From contig CAYUOU010000001.1 in NCBI GenBank assembly GCA_964446485.1, forward strand, positions 62,001-126,000: a stretch of DNA of 64,000 nucleotides, in the 5' to 3' direction. A model generated the notes under the pieces. That model ran no database searches and was not told the DNA's origin. It saw only the letters and a list, made by a program, of their open reading frames with translations. The stretch is from JBDRRP01 sp964446485. Lineage in GTDB: Bacteria > Desulfobacterota > Desulfobacteria > Desulfobacterales > JBDRRP01. This document shows, piece after piece, positions 1 to 8,850 of this stretch (position 1 is its first letter; each line of letters begins with the position of its first letter). Made by a program: the position numbers and the translations under genes.

Positions 1-1093
1 GCGCCTCGGATCCGGCCGGAAGCCGTTCCACAAGGGCGGCCGTAAGCTGGCGGATGTCATCCTCTTTGAGAGCCGCTATGACCGCGTGAAACCCCTGGGC
101 AAAATCCGCCGGGAGGCGCCCGGACCGGACCTGATGGGCCAGACCATCGAAAAATCCCTCCACGGTCCATGCCACCGCGGGGGTCTCGTAGAGCGCCATG
201 CTTCCCACACCGTCCATCCGGTCCACCCGATTTTTCAGGGTCAGGTCCACCATAAACAAGAGAAGGGTATCGATGAGGTCTTCCGGCAGGAGCCTCGCCG
301 GGTCCATCAGTGGGGCATGGCGGCGCACACTGATGAGGCGTACATCCACGCCGGCGTCTCCGGATGGACGGACGATGAAATCGCCGGCGCCGTGGTGCCA
401 CCGAGAGACGTGTGCCGAAGTGGTCACGTCATACAACCGGGTGTGCGCGGCGGCCGTCCGACGAAACAAATCCGCCGTCTGCGCCGGCGATAAATCGTAT
501 TGCCCGAGCACCGGATCCCAAACCACCACACGGCGACACAGCTGATCGGCACCGTCGCCCGTGAGATGCCATTCGCAAAAACCGTCGAGCCAGTCGGCCA
601 GAAACACGGCCATCTTGTGGGGGCCGATGTTCTCCGCCACGCCGTAAACCTGGGGCAAAATGTCCTCGCCAAGCGCCTGCAAATGTCTGAGCGCCGCCAC
701 CTCTTCGGCAATGACGGTTCTCCCTTGGGCGGAAACCGCCACGTTAGCGACCCGGTAAACACACCGCCCGCCAATCTGGATCCGCACCAAGGCCGGGTGG
801 TAGAAAGCGCCATGCTTGACGAGATGGATGTGCACAGGCACAGATTGAGGGCAAGTGGCCAAAACGTCGCCGGGAAGGGCCTCGACAAGATATCGACCGC
901 GGTCTTGGGCGAGAAAAGCAGAGAGGGTGCTGAAGTAATCCCCGGTGCTGGGGACGTCGGTTTGGGGAGCGCGCTCCGGGGAGATCGCGCGATCGAGGGG
1001 CAGGCGACGGCGCCACACGTCGTCGCCGGGACAAACGGGGGTGTCGCCGTCCTCCAGAAAGAAGAAAAACTCAGGGGTCAATGGTATGGTCAC
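1..1093 (-). CDS. Unknown protein, 3' end cut off by the window edge
   Basis: An open minus-strand frame runs from a GTG at 1093 off the left edge (364 codons, no stop). It starts 22 bases after the TPR gene ends, so the two are probably co-transcribed. The product is soluble-looking, with no signal peptide or membrane helix. A stretch reading VIAEEVAALRHLQALG, followed by MAVFLADWLDGFCEW and WHHGAGDFIVRP, is laid out like the alpha-C helix, hinge and catalytic-loop region of aminoglycoside/choline-kinase-fold proteins. The usual HGD...N and DFD catalytic residues are not clearly present. I would call it at most a degenerate kinase-fold protein and do not assign a function. The start is uncertain because no good Shine-Dalgarno (SD) precedes the GTG and the frame is open further upstream. 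Long plus-strand frames here are antisense shadows. Confidence 0.6.
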   Translation of the reverse strand, partial: MTIPLTPEFFFFLEDGDTPVCPGDDVWRRRLPLDRAISPERAPQTDVPSTGDYFSTLSAFLAQDRGRYLVEALPGDVLATCPQSVPVHIHLVKHGAFYHPALVRIQIGGRCVYRVANVAVSAQGRTVIAEEVAALRHLQALGEDILPQVYGVAENIGPHKMAVFLADWLDGFCEWHLTGDGADQLCRRVVVWDPVLGQYDLSPAQTADLFRRTAAAHTRLYDVTTSAHVSRWHHGAGDFIVRPSGDAGVDVRLISVRRHAPLMDPARLLPEDLIDTLLLFMVDLTLKNRVDRMDGVGSMALYETPAVAWTVEGFFDGLAHQVRSGRLPADFAQGFHAVIAALKEDDIRQLTAALVERLPAGSEA

Positions 1094-1115
1094 CGCAGAA
1101 TCTGCCGGCGTTGGC

Positions 1116-1739
1116 CTATCGATGCGCGTCCAGCGCTTTCTTCACCTCGGGAGCGATGGTGTACCCCAACGCCTCCGCCTTGTCGGCATGGCTGATGGCC
1201 TTTTCCCAATCGCCTTTTTCAATGTGGGCCAATGACAGATTGTTGTGAGCCACGGGAAAATCGGGGTCGATGGAGAGCGCTTTTTCGCTGGCAGCGATGC
1301 TTTCGTCGACCGCCCCGGACATAAGGTAGGCGCTGCCCAGCGTAACGTAGGCCTGGATAAACTGGGAATTGAAAGCGATGGCTTTTTCCAAGAATTTCAG
1401 GCTCTCTTCAAGTTCACCCTTTTGAAGATAGACAAAACCGAGATTGCCGTAGGCTTCGGCGAATCCTGCCCGCGCCTGAGTGGCGCGTTTGTTCCAGTCC
1501 AGGCACCCGTCAAGATCGCCACGGTGCAGGCAGATACCGCCCATCTGGACATAAGCTTCGGCCAGGGAGGGACTGCAGTCAATGGCCGCCAGCAATTCCT
1601 TTTCGGCCTCGTTGAACATCCGTTTTCCCAAATATCCAACAGCCAGGTTGTAGTGGGAGGTGCCGCACTCCTCGTTCATCTGCACGGCACTCTGGTATTT
1701 GGCGATATATTCGTCCACGTCTTTGGGCAAATCACTCAT
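1116..1739 (-). CDS. Tetratricopeptide (TPR) repeat protein
   Basis: This 207-residue protein is made almost entirely of TPR repeats of 34 residues. Recurring blocks have the pattern A..NLG..Y...G...ES...., for example AEAYGNLGFVYLQKGELEES and IQAYVTLGSAYLMSGAVDES. About five repeats run from residue 20 to 190. It has no signal peptide or membrane helix, so it is probably a cytoplasmic scaffold or adaptor; the partner is unknown. A strong SD (GGAGGA) sits 5 bases before the ATG. The unknown gene downstream begins 22 bases after its stop and is likely in the same transcript. The TPR call is secure; the role is not known. Confidence 0.85.
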   Translation of the reverse strand: MSDLPKDVDEYIAKYQSAVQMNEECGTSHYNLAVGYLGKRMFNEAEKELLAAIDCSPSLAEAYVQMGGICLHRGDLDGCLDWNKRATQARAGFAEAYGNLGFVYLQKGELEESLKFLEKAIAFNSQFIQAYVTLGSAYLMSGAVDESIAASEKALSIDPDFPVAHNNLSLAHIEKGDWEKAISHADKAEALGYTIAPEVKKALDAHR

Positions 1740-1854
1740 GACGTTCCTCCGTCAAGATTAACTGTAAAGACGTGTCCGCTATTATGCCCCTCCGGGCTTG
1801 TCAAGAAAAATTGACCGCCTGCAGTGGAATCGTGCCGGCGGGGGGCTTTTTCCC

Positions 1855-1884
1855 TTGACAGGGATAAGAGCCTTAATCTACCGT
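1855..1884 (+). promoter_or_regulatory. Candidate sigma70-type promoter for the dapA-family gene
   Basis: TTGACA at 1855-1860 is followed after 18 bases by TACCGT at 1879-1884. It lies 83 bases upstream of the dapA-family start, leaving a short leader. The leader contains a GC-rich inverted repeat (about 1902-1923, GAGCCCGC...GCGGGGCTC). The -35 box is perfect but the -10 is weak, so this is a suggestion only. Confidence 0.35.
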
Positions 1885-1966
1885 TTTCATGCATTTTTTT
1901 GGGTGAGCCCGCACACCGCGGGGCTCCTGCCCGGGTCGCTTATTCTCCAGGACAAAGGAGCGTGCC

Positions 1967-3004
1967 ATGAAAACCGGATGTTACACCGCTTTGGCGACAC
2001 CATTTACCGAGAACAGCATCGACACGCCCGGACTCGAAAAGCTCGTGGCGTTTCAGATCGCCAACGGCATCACCGGCATTTTGGCCGTGGGCACCACCGG
2101 GGAAAGCCCCACATTGACGTGGCAAGAACACAACAAGGTGGTCGAAATCGTGGCGAAAAATACCAAGGGTAAATGCCTTTCCGTCGCCGGCGCCGGCAGC
2201 AACAACACCCATGAAGCCCTTCAAGCCGCAGCGCACGCCCAATCCTCGGGCGTGGATGCTATTTTACTGGTGGATCCCTACTATAACGGTCCCAGCAGCC
2301 TCGAGATCCGCCGGGAATATGTGGAACCGGTGGCGGCAGCCTGCCCTGACACGGAAATCATCCCCTACGTGATCCCCGGTCGCACCGGCGCTCAACTGCT
2401 TCCCGAGGATCTGGCCATTCTCAATGAAAAATGCCCCAACGTGAACACCGTCAAGGAAGCCACGGGCAATCTGGACAACATGAAACGCACCCGGTCCTGC
2501 TGCGGAACGGATTTCACCATTCTTTCCGGCGACGACGGCATGACCGTAACGATGATGACCGATCCGTCCATCGGCGCCGCCGGCGTGGTTTCAGTGCTCT
2601 CCAATGTGGCCCCCGACGCGGTGACTCGGATGGTGAGCAGCCTGTCAGCGGGCGATCTCGAAACGGCCAAAGCGCTGGAGACGGCACTGATGCCCCTCTT
2701 TAGCCTGGTGACGGTCACCACCCGGGAGACGACCCCTTATGGCGAGGCGAGCTGCCGCGCACGAAACCCCTCGGCCCTCAAGGCGCTCATGGCGATTCTC
2801 GGCATGCCCGCGGGGGGGTGCCGGCGCCCTCTGGGAAAAATGACCCAGAAGGGCATCGACGTGGTACTGGCCGCGGCACGCACCGTGCAGACCCAAAACC
2901 CGGAAATATTTCAGCCTGTTGCTGACTTTTTTGGGGTCGACATCGCCCGTCGCCTGGAGGATCCGGCCAACTGGAAACACCTGGTGTACGATCAATACAT
3001 TTGA
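1967..3004 (+). CDS. dapA: Dihydrodipicolinate synthase family protein (DapA-like lyase)
   Basis: A class I aldolase-type TIM barrel of the DapA/NanA family. DapA condenses pyruvate with aspartate semialdehyde in lysine and diaminopimelate synthesis. Visible signatures are GTTGES (42-47, substrate loop), DPYYNGPS (103-110), YVIPGRTG with the catalytic Tyr at 134 and the GRTG signature, and the Schiff-base lysine in VKEATGN (Lys163). At 345 residues it is about 50 longer than typical DapA (about 290). The excess is a C-terminal extension after about residue 290 that I do not recognise. The ATG has an SD (AAAGGAG) at good spacing. It stands alone with its own leader. The true substrate could differ (other 2-keto-acid lyases share the fold), but the conserved Tyr/Lys/GTTGES set favours DapA. 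Confidence 0.8.
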   Translation: MKTGCYTALATPFTENSIDTPGLEKLVAFQIANGITGILAVGTTGESPTLTWQEHNKVVEIVAKNTKGKCLSVAGAGSNNTHEALQAAAHAQSSGVDAILLVDPYYNGPSSLEIRREYVEPVAAACPDTEIIPYVIPGRTGAQLLPEDLAILNEKCPNVNTVKEATGNLDNMKRTRSCCGTDFTILSGDDGMTVTMMTDPSIGAAGVVSVLSNVAPDAVTRMVSSLSAGDLETAKALETALMPLFSLVTVTTRETTPYGEASCRARNPSALKALMAILGMPAGGCRRPLGKMTQKGIDVVLAAARTVQTQNPEIFQPVADFFGVDIARRLEDPANWKHLVYDQYI

Positions 3005-3039
3005 TACCAGCCAGGCAATGGGCGTGATTTTTTTTAGCG

Positions 3040-4194
3040 TCAGGATGCGATGGAAGATGGGGTCGCCAGCAGGCCTTCCAAATCGTGGATGCCAACCACA
3101 TTGACCTTCATGTCGCCCAATGAACGAAAAAAAGGCCGGCTAACATCGCTGCAGACAATCCAATTGTCGCCGTCGGGGTATTGTCTCCGAAAGGCCTTGA
3201 GCCCGGCTGCATCGAAACCGTCGACAGACCATTTGCACTCGATAGCGGTCGGCGGCTGGTTTTTCCAGTTTAGGATAAAATCGACTTCGTGCCCCCGCTT
3301 GCTGCGCCAATAGGCGATCGTCCTTTTTTGCAAATGGGCCTGAATTTCGTTGAGCACCACATGCTCCCAAAGCAGCCCACAGTCCTCGAGGCGCAGCGAC
3401 CGCCACCCCTTTGCGTAGCTCACGAAACCGGTGTCAAACCCGTACACCTTCGGGGCGGCTACGATTTCGGTGGATCGGTAGGTGCTGAAGGGCCTGATGA
3501 CACTGACGACCAACGTGTCCGAAAGAATTGAAAGATAATTGCTAATTGTGGGACGGCTGACTTCGCAGGCGCGGGAGAACCGGGTGGCCTCAAAAATGCC
3601 GCCACTGCCGGCAAGTATTAACTCCATGAATTTGAAAAATGAATGCCGCTTTTCCAGGCGAAACAGTTCAAGGATGTCTTTGGCCCAAAAGGAATCCATC
3701 CACTCCTGAAAATCTCTTTCCGGGGCCCCGTCGGCAAGAAAGAATTCCGGAAGCCCACCGTTCAGTAGTCGGTGCCTGAGGTCGCCGACCTCAAAGTCAT
3801 CCAAGTCCCGGGAAATCATTGGTGTCAGGAGAAAATCGGTTTTCCTGCCGGTGAGTGTGTCCCTGAATCTGCTGGAAAGCCAGAGTTGCGATGACCCTGT
3901 GGCGATGATGCGGATATCGGAGTAATGGTCGGCGGATATTTTCATCAGTTCAGAAGGGTTGTCCAGCCGGTGGATCTCATCCAACACCAGCCTACGGCCA
4001 CGATGGGCTTCCAAAAACCCCTCCGGATCGGCCATTGCCTGTCGGTCCCGCGGCCGCTCGCAGTCGAAATAGACGGTGTCTGCCAACATTCGGCAAAGGC
4101 AGGTTTTTCCCACCCGGCGGACGCCTGACAACCAAAGTATAGGGCGTTGCCAGGCAGACTCGATGCGCTCGATCCAAAAACTTCGCGTCTTCAT
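3040..4194 (-). CDS. AAA+ ATPase with DUF4143 domain
   Basis: An archaeal-type ATPase of the AAA_14/DUF4143 family, about 384 residues. A Walker A motif (GVRRVGKTCL) lies near the N-terminus, with LVLDEIH as Walker B and the family signature IIATGSSQLWLS. A C-terminal DUF4143 half carries a nuclease-like EVDFIL...AIECKW segment, resembling the PD-(D/E)xK-like core in this family. These proteins are usually solitary accessory genes of unknown function. The frame is open 25 codons further upstream, but the family normally begins just before the Walker A region. I therefore use the ATG at 4194 (MKTRSFW). No clear SD is seen. A near-perfect 11-base inverted repeat lies directly upstream (4205-4231). 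No partner gene lies beside it, which together with the family's patchy distribution suggests a mobile or accessory gene. Confidence 0.8.
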   Translation of the reverse strand: MKTRSFWIERIESAWQRPILWLSGVRRVGKTCLCRMLADTVYFDCERPRDRQAMADPEGFLEAHRGRRLVLDEIHRLDNPSELMKISADHYSDIRIIATGSSQLWLSSRFRDTLTGRKTDFLLTPMISRDLDDFEVGDLRHRLLNGGLPEFFLADGAPERDFQEWMDSFWAKDILELFRLEKRHSFFKFMELILAGSGGIFEATRFSRACEVSRPTISNYLSILSDTLVVSVIRPFSTYRSTEIVAAPKVYGFDTGFVSYAKGWRSLRLEDCGLLWEHVVLNEIQAHLQKRTIAYWRSKRGHEVDFILNWKNQPPTAIECKWSVDGFDAAGLKAFRRQYPDGDNWIVCSDVSRPFFRSLGDMKVNVVGIHDLEGLLATPSSIAS

Positions 4195-4204
4195 GTAAAG
4201 CACA

Positions 4205-4231
4205 CTTGCACATAGCGCTACTATTTGCAAG
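4205..4231. promoter_or_regulatory. Inverted repeat, possible operator of the DUF4143 ATPase gene
   Basis: CTTGCACATAG and CTATTTGCAAG (one mismatch) flank a 5-base centre, 10 bases upstream of the ATPase ATG. Its size and position fit a dimeric repressor site. No regulator gene is adjacent, so an operator role is inference. Confidence 0.35.
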
Positions 4232-4380
4232 CCAACCTGACAATTGGAGCTATTTACCTGCTCAGGCATTCCACATTTTGCCGTTTTTACCAGGGTGGTA
4301 CGGCGCAGCGGAGAACCCTCCGGATCGAAACAAACATCGCACCGCTTTATTACGGTGCGTCCGTGTCGTAACGCTCCCCG

Positions 4381-4429
4381 AAAAAAAGGCCGCCGCCGCC
4401 GCTCTTAACGAACGGTGGCGGCGGCCTTT
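4381..4429 (-). terminator. Rho-independent terminator of the YkgJ-family gene
   Basis: A 13-base-pair stem (AAAGGCCGCCGCC at 4385-4397 pairs with GGCGGCGGCCTTT at 4417-4429) is followed, on the minus strand, by a run of seven T. It lies about 70 bases downstream of the stop at 4501. Confidence 0.85.
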
Positions 4430-4500
4430 GCTTGTGAGCCCAGCAGTTGAGGCCGGGGCGGGATCGGCGCACGGGCTCGGCCCCGATTGCAGCGGTCGGT

Positions 4501-5295
4501 TCAGCTTTGAGGCTTTTTCACCGCATCCGGGGCCAGCTCAAAGTCGCCTTGCTTGAACAGCAGCCACTTGAGCCAGCGAATCCCGAACTGAAGGAGTTCG
4601 ACTTCGTCGTTTTTGATTTTTCCCAGGGTTTCTTCGTCTACGATGTACCGCTTTAAAAATGAACTGTTGAAAACGAATTCCCTGAACCTGTCGATGTTGT
4701 AACTCACCATGAAAAACATCTGCTTGGTCTGCTCGGTCCACTTGATGTTGGGGGGAAAGGAGCGTTTGTGGACGATGAGGTCGGTCCAGGCGGCGTTGAT
4801 CTCGTCGTGGATGTCCACCCCCTGGTCCCGGCGCCATTCGGCAACGGTCCATTCTGCATCTTCTTCGAACCCAAAGCAGTGGGGTTCGTGGACAAAAAAG
4901 AAAAACCCCTCATCATCGGCGCCTTCTTTGTGCTGAAGCGAGGCCATTCCCAGGGGGTAGTAGCGACATGTGGAGGGTCGATCGGCGTAGACTATGCATC
5001 CCTCGTCCTGGACAAAGGGGCAGGATTCCCGCTCGTCGTCCAGAAGCTTGAGGGTGACGATGGGGATGTCTGTTTTTTCCAGTAGTTCCGGCTTCGTATA
5101 AACGGCGAGAAACGCTTCGGAGGTCATCTGAAGATGGTTCTTGAGCCGAAGGATGTCATAGGGGGTCAGGATGATGTTGATGCCCCGGCAGCATTTGGTG
5201 AAGCATTTAACGTCTTTGTGACATTTGAAGACAAAACGGTTATTCAATCCGAGACGTTCGGGTTGAATGCGGGCCTGTGGTGTGTTGTCGGTCAT
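4501..5295 (-). CDS. YkgJ-family cysteine cluster protein
   Basis: A 264-residue protein of the YkgJ/UPF0153 family, probably binding a metal or an iron-sulfur cluster. The cysteines have the family arrangement: Cys25, Cys31 and a CC pair at 35-36 near the N-terminus, then CPF...GC (92-100) and STCRYYP (about 108-113). The remaining half is helical and family-specific. There is no signal peptide. An AAAGGAG SD precedes the ATG, and a strong terminator follows the gene, so it is monocistronic. The family is redox-related by motif only; no substrate or partner is known. A second, unrelated-looking member lies at 36156-36845. Confidence 0.8.
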   Translation of the reverse strand: MTDNTPQARIQPERLGLNNRFVFKCHKDVKCFTKCCRGINIILTPYDILRLKNHLQMTSEAFLAVYTKPELLEKTDIPIVTLKLLDDERESCPFVQDEGCIVYADRPSTCRYYPLGMASLQHKEGADDEGFFFFVHEPHCFGFEEDAEWTVAEWRRDQGVDIHDEINAAWTDLIVHKRSFPPNIKWTEQTKQMFFMVSYNIDRFREFVFNSSFLKRYIVDEETLGKIKNDEVELLQFGIRWLKWLLFKQGDFELAPDAVKKPQS

Positions 5296-5523
5296 TGGCG
5301 GGTAACGCTCCTTTCATAAAAAATGCCCGCAGACCATATCCAAGGGTCCGAGCAAAGTCAAACGACTGAAGGGTCCATCACGGCCGTGGCCGGGGGGGGA
5401 TGCGACCCACAATGCCGCATCAAGGCCCTGGGCCGCCGCCGATGGCCTCCAGAGACTTATCCGCCCACCCGCAACGACGGGCCGGATATCTTAAAAATCC
5501 TATTTATGTCAGATAGATCGGCC

Positions 5524-5552
5524 TTGTACTGAGACCTTACCGGTGCTATGAC
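5524..5552 (+). promoter_or_regulatory. Candidate promoter of the phosphate transporter pair
   Basis: TTGTAC (5524-5529), a 17-base spacer and TATGAC (5547-5552) lie about 40 bases upstream of the DUF47 start. I see no Pho box. The rest of 5296-5523 is GC-rich and shows nothing I can name. Confidence 0.4.
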
Positions 5553-5590
5553 ATTTCCAACAGCTATTCGCTGCCCCGGGGGATCCAACC

Positions 5591-6241
5591 ATGTTTTCGT
5601 TTCTTTTCAAAAGGGAAGACCGACTCAAAAACCTGATTTTCGATTACCTGGAAACGCTTGGACAAACCCAGGAAGTTTTCGCCGAAGCGCTGACCATCTG
5701 CCTGAGCGCCCCTTACTGCGAAGATTTTGATTTTCTCATCGACCGGACGCACAAGTTTGAATCCAAGGCCGATGATATTTTTGACGAAATCAATGACCTC
5801 ATGTACGGCAAGGCGCTGATTCCAGAGTCCCGGGCTGACATCATGGGCCTTCTCGACGCCGTTGAAACGATTCCCCGGCGCTTTGAAAGAATCCTTTACG
5901 TCATTCAGACACAGCGACTGGTCCTGCCGGATTTTTTAGTCATGGACGTCAAGGAGCTGATTCGCATCAGCCTGGAGAGCTGCACGCTCATGGGAAAACA
6001 GATCAGGGCGCTTCTGGAACGGCAGGAGGGCATCCGCTCACTGCTCAGCAGCATCGACACCAATGAAAGCCACTGCGATCACATCGAACGGCGTTTGACC
6101 ATCAAGCTCTTCGACTCGGATCTACCACCGTATGACAAGCTTCAGCTCAAGGAACTTTTCGAGCAGATGGGAGAGATTTCGGACCGCACGCTGTGGGTCT
6201 CCCGAAAGGTGAACATCATGAGAATGACGAGGCGCGTCTGA
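5591..6241 (+). CDS. DUF47 family protein, PhoU-like partner of the PiT transporter
   Basis: A 216-residue all-helical protein of the DUF47/TIGR00153 (PhoU-like) family. It shows the typical pattern FETLGQTQEVFAEAL-type helix, then ESKADDIFDEINDLMYG (acidic metal-binding face) and a C-terminal EISDRTLWVSRKVNIM. Members are encoded next to PiT phosphate permeases and are thought to modulate their activity. Here its TGA overlaps the permease ATG by one base (TGATG), implying translational coupling. An SD-like GGGGGAT precedes the ATG. Confidence 0.85.
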   Translation: MFSFLFKREDRLKNLIFDYLETLGQTQEVFAEALTICLSAPYCEDFDFLIDRTHKFESKADDIFDEINDLMYGKALIPESRADIMGLLDAVETIPRRFERILYVIQTQRLVLPDFLVMDVKELIRISLESCTLMGKQIRALLERQEGIRSLLSSIDTNESHCDHIERRLTIKLFDSDLPPYDKLQLKELFEQMGEISDRTLWVSRKVNIMRMTRRV

Positions 6242-7185
6242 TGATCTCCTTGCTGGGCGGCATTTTCCTCGGGTGGTCGCTGGGTGCCAACGATGCGTCC
6301 AATGTATTCGGCACCGCCGTTTCCTCCCGGATGGTACGCTTCTGGAGCGCCGCGCTGCTGTGTTCCTTATTCGTCATCATCGGGGCGCTGGTTTCCGGTC
6401 AGGCCGGCATCCGGACACTGGCGGGACTGACCACCATGGGGTTGAAAAGCGCCGTTGTCAGTTCCGTCGCCGCGGCACTCACCGTCACCTTGATGACCGT
6501 CCTTAGACAGCCGGTGTCGACCTCCCAGTCGGTGGTGGGCGCCATCCTCGGCATCGGTCTGATGAACCGACAATTGGATCTTGCCGGGCTGATCAAAGTC
6601 ATGGCGTGTTGGGTGGGTACACCCATCGGTGCAGCGGTGATCGTGCTGCTGCTCTACGGGGTGATGGCCGCAGGGTACAATCGCCTGAATTTGAACTTGT
6701 TCCACTCCGACATCATCCTTCGTGCGGCCCTGATCGCCGCCGGTTGCTATGGCGCTTACGGATTGGGCGCCAACAACGTGGCCAACGTCACCGCCGTCTT
6801 TGTCGGCGCCGGGGTGATTGACGTAACCCAGGCTGCGCTGGTTGGCGGCTGCAGCATCGCCGCCGGCATCCTGACCTTCAGTCGTCCGGTCATGGAGACC
6901 GTGGGGAAAAAACTCGTCCGGCTGGATCCTTTTTCAGCTCTCGTGGTGGTCTTGTCGCTGGGCATAACGGTTCACATTTACACCCTTGTCGGGGTGCCCG
7001 TCTCCACTAGTCAGGCGATCATCGGCGGTGTGCTGGGAATTGGCATCCTGAGAGGGGCCAACACCGTGAATGCCCAGACCCTGAAAAACATTCTGCTGGC
7101 GTGGTGTTTAACCCCGGTGGTGGCGTGCTTTTTCTCAGTGGCCATTTTGTTCATCACCTTTTTAAAATATGTGCCGACACCATAA
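6241..7185 (+). CDS. pit: PiT family inorganic phosphate permease
   Basis: A 314-residue integral membrane protein with the internally duplicated PiT signature. GANDASN (16-22) and GANNVAN (176-182) are the paired substrate motifs, and PVSTSQ occurs twice (91-96 and 253-258). About ten membrane segments are evident. It imports phosphate (or in some members sulfate) with a cation. I start it at the ATG overlapping the DUF47 stop because this gives the normal family N-terminus; the frame is open 16 codons upstream inside DUF47. A sulfate substrate cannot be excluded, but the DUF47 neighbour argues for phosphate. Confidence 0.88.
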   Translation: MISLLGGIFLGWSLGANDASNVFGTAVSSRMVRFWSAALLCSLFVIIGALVSGQAGIRTLAGLTTMGLKSAVVSSVAAALTVTLMTVLRQPVSTSQSVVGAILGIGLMNRQLDLAGLIKVMACWVGTPIGAAVIVLLLYGVMAAGYNRLNLNLFHSDIILRAALIAAGCYGAYGLGANNVANVTAVFVGAGVIDVTQAALVGGCSIAAGILTFSRPVMETVGKKLVRLDPFSALVVVLSLGITVHIYTLVGVPVSTSQAIIGGVLGIGILRGANTVNAQTLKNILLAWCLTPVVACFFSVAILFITFLKYVPTP

Positions 7186-7237
7186 ACCAACCGGAGATGG
7201 CCATTGCGCCGCACAACCGTCGGGAGGGCCGCTTGCC

Positions 7238-7732
7238 ATGGAAACGCGTCAGACACTCAAGGAAATGCCGAACCTGCGGGCGATTTCCGCCGGCCGCACC
7301 CTTATGGGCACTTTACCGGAAAACCATGATCTGGTAGACACAATCTCGGCCCTTTGCCGCCAACACGACATCGCGTTGGCGGCATTCTCGGTGCACGGCA
7401 ATGTCGTACAGGCCACCATCGGCGTTTTTGACCCCTTACAGCAGGTGTACATCACCGCTGTAGAATCCTTTACCGGAGAAATCGTCCACTGCGCTGGGTG
7501 GATCACCGGCAGTCCGGCGGTGCCGGAGGTGTCGGCACGAATTGCCATCGCCGACGACGCCGGAAACGTCATCGGCGGCAAGCTCTTTACGGAAACCCTG
7601 GTCCTGGGCGCGGAAATTTTCCTACAGGAATGGCTCGGCCCCAGTATCCATCGGCGGACGGATCCGGATACCGGCTTGGCTGTCGTGTGCCGGTGCGCGA
7701 ACGGTACAGCCGACATACCTTCTTTATTCTAG
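7238..7732 (+). CDS. PPC (DUF296) domain protein
   Basis: A 164-residue protein matching the PPC/DUF296 fold. It has an N-terminal region of about 35 residues, a beta-rich core with AAFSVHGNVVQATIGVFD and ITGSPAVPEVSARIAIADDAGNVIGGKL, and the closing segment VVCRCANG. In bacteria the domain occurs as a small trimeric protein sometimes labelled DNA-binding; the biochemical role is unclear. GGGAGGG lies about 12 bases before the chosen ATG. The gene sits between pit and ilvE, 10 bases ahead of ilvE, so it is likely co-transcribed with ilvE. Confidence 0.7.
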   Translation: METRQTLKEMPNLRAISAGRTLMGTLPENHDLVDTISALCRQHDIALAAFSVHGNVVQATIGVFDPLQQVYITAVESFTGEIVHCAGWITGSPAVPEVSARIAIADDAGNVIGGKLFTETLVLGAEIFLQEWLGPSIHRRTDPDTGLAVVCRCANGTADIPSLF

Positions 7733-7742
7733 GAGACAACAG

Positions 7743-8807
7743 ATGGCACTGACAATCACCCGCACGGAAAGCCCGAAAAAAAAGCCCGATGGAGGCAACC
7801 TTGGATTCGGAACCCTTTTTACGGATCACATGTTCAACATGGACTATGATCCAGAAAACGGCTGGCACGCCCCCCGCATCGAACCCTATGCCCCATTGAT
7901 CATGGACCCTGCCACCATGGTGCTGCATTACGGTCAGGGCGTTTTTGAGGGTTTGAAAGCCTATCGCACCCCATCCGGGGGGGTTCAGCTCTTTCGGCCT
8001 ACGGACAACATCCGCCGCATGAATCGCTCCTGCCGGCGCATGTGCATTCCCGAAGTCGACGAGGGTCTGGCGCTGAACACGCTCAAACAGCTCATCAGCA
8101 TTGAAAATGAATGGGTACCATCGAATGCGGGCACCTCTCTATATATCCGACCCACGATTGTCGCCACCGACCCCTTTCTCGGCGTGCGGGCATCGCACAC
8201 CTACCGTTACTTCATCATTCTTTCTCCGGTGGGGGCCTACTACCCGGAAGGATTCAATCCCATCAAAATTTTTGTCACCAAGGATTTTGTCCGCGCCGTG
8301 CGTGGCGGTGTAGGGGAGGCCAAAACACCAGGCAACTATGCCGCCAGCCTGCTGGCCGGCAATGTGGCGCACGATCAGGGGTTCACCCAGGTCATGTGGC
8401 TGGACGGCGTCGAGCAGAAATACGTTGAGGAGGTGGGCTCCATGAACATCTTTTTCGTCATGGGTGATGAGATCGTTACACCGGCGCTGTCCGGCAGCAT
8501 TCTACCCGGCGTTACCCGGGACTCCGTGATTAAACTGGCGGCATCCTGGGGCATGGCGGTCTCTGAGCGAAAAATCACCATCGATGAAATCCTCGATGCC
8601 CACGGAAGCGGGCAGCTTAGAGAGATTTTCGGATCCGGAACGGCGGCGGTGGTTTCGCCGGTGGGTGAAATCAGGTACAATGACAAAGATATCGTTGTGT
8701 CGGACGGCCAAGTGGGCCCCATCGCACAACGTCTCTACGACGAGCTGACGGATATCCAATACGGCCGGGCGAAAGACCCCATGGGATGGGTGGTCCCGGT
8801 CTCTTAA
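7743..8807 (+). CDS. ilvE: Branched-chain amino acid aminotransferase
   Basis: A 354-residue fold-type IV PLP enzyme. It exchanges the amino group between glutamate and the 2-keto acids of valine, leucine and isoleucine. Key marks are HYGQGVFEGLKAYR (62-75), the PLP lysine in GEAKTPGNYA (Lys194), the VEEVGSMNIFFV segment, and GSGTAAVVSPVGEI. The length fits the long bacterial/eukaryotic-type BCAT. TAGGAGA is a good SD before this ATG, and an upstream extension inside the PPC gene can be dismissed. A long palindromic element follows the stop. Confidence 0.93.
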   Translation: MALTITRTESPKKKPDGGNLGFGTLFTDHMFNMDYDPENGWHAPRIEPYAPLIMDPATMVLHYGQGVFEGLKAYRTPSGGVQLFRPTDNIRRMNRSCRRMCIPEVDEGLALNTLKQLISIENEWVPSNAGTSLYIRPTIVATDPFLGVRASHTYRYFIILSPVGAYYPEGFNPIKIFVTKDFVRAVRGGVGEAKTPGNYAASLLAGNVAHDQGFTQVMWLDGVEQKYVEEVGSMNIFFVMGDEIVTPALSGSILPGVTRDSVIKLAASWGMAVSERKITIDEILDAHGSGQLREIFGSGTAAVVSPVGEIRYNDKDIVVSDGQVGPIAQRLYDELTDIQYGRAKDPMGWVVPVS

Positions 8808-8850
8808 ACGACGCCGCAACAACCCGCGCCGCGGCGGTTGCACCCTATCA

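Noticed and set aside
500..1195. 231-codon plus-strand open frame
   Set aside because: Antisense shadow of the edge-truncated minus-strand gene; its composition is typical of reverse-complement frames of GC-rich genes and it has no domain or SD.
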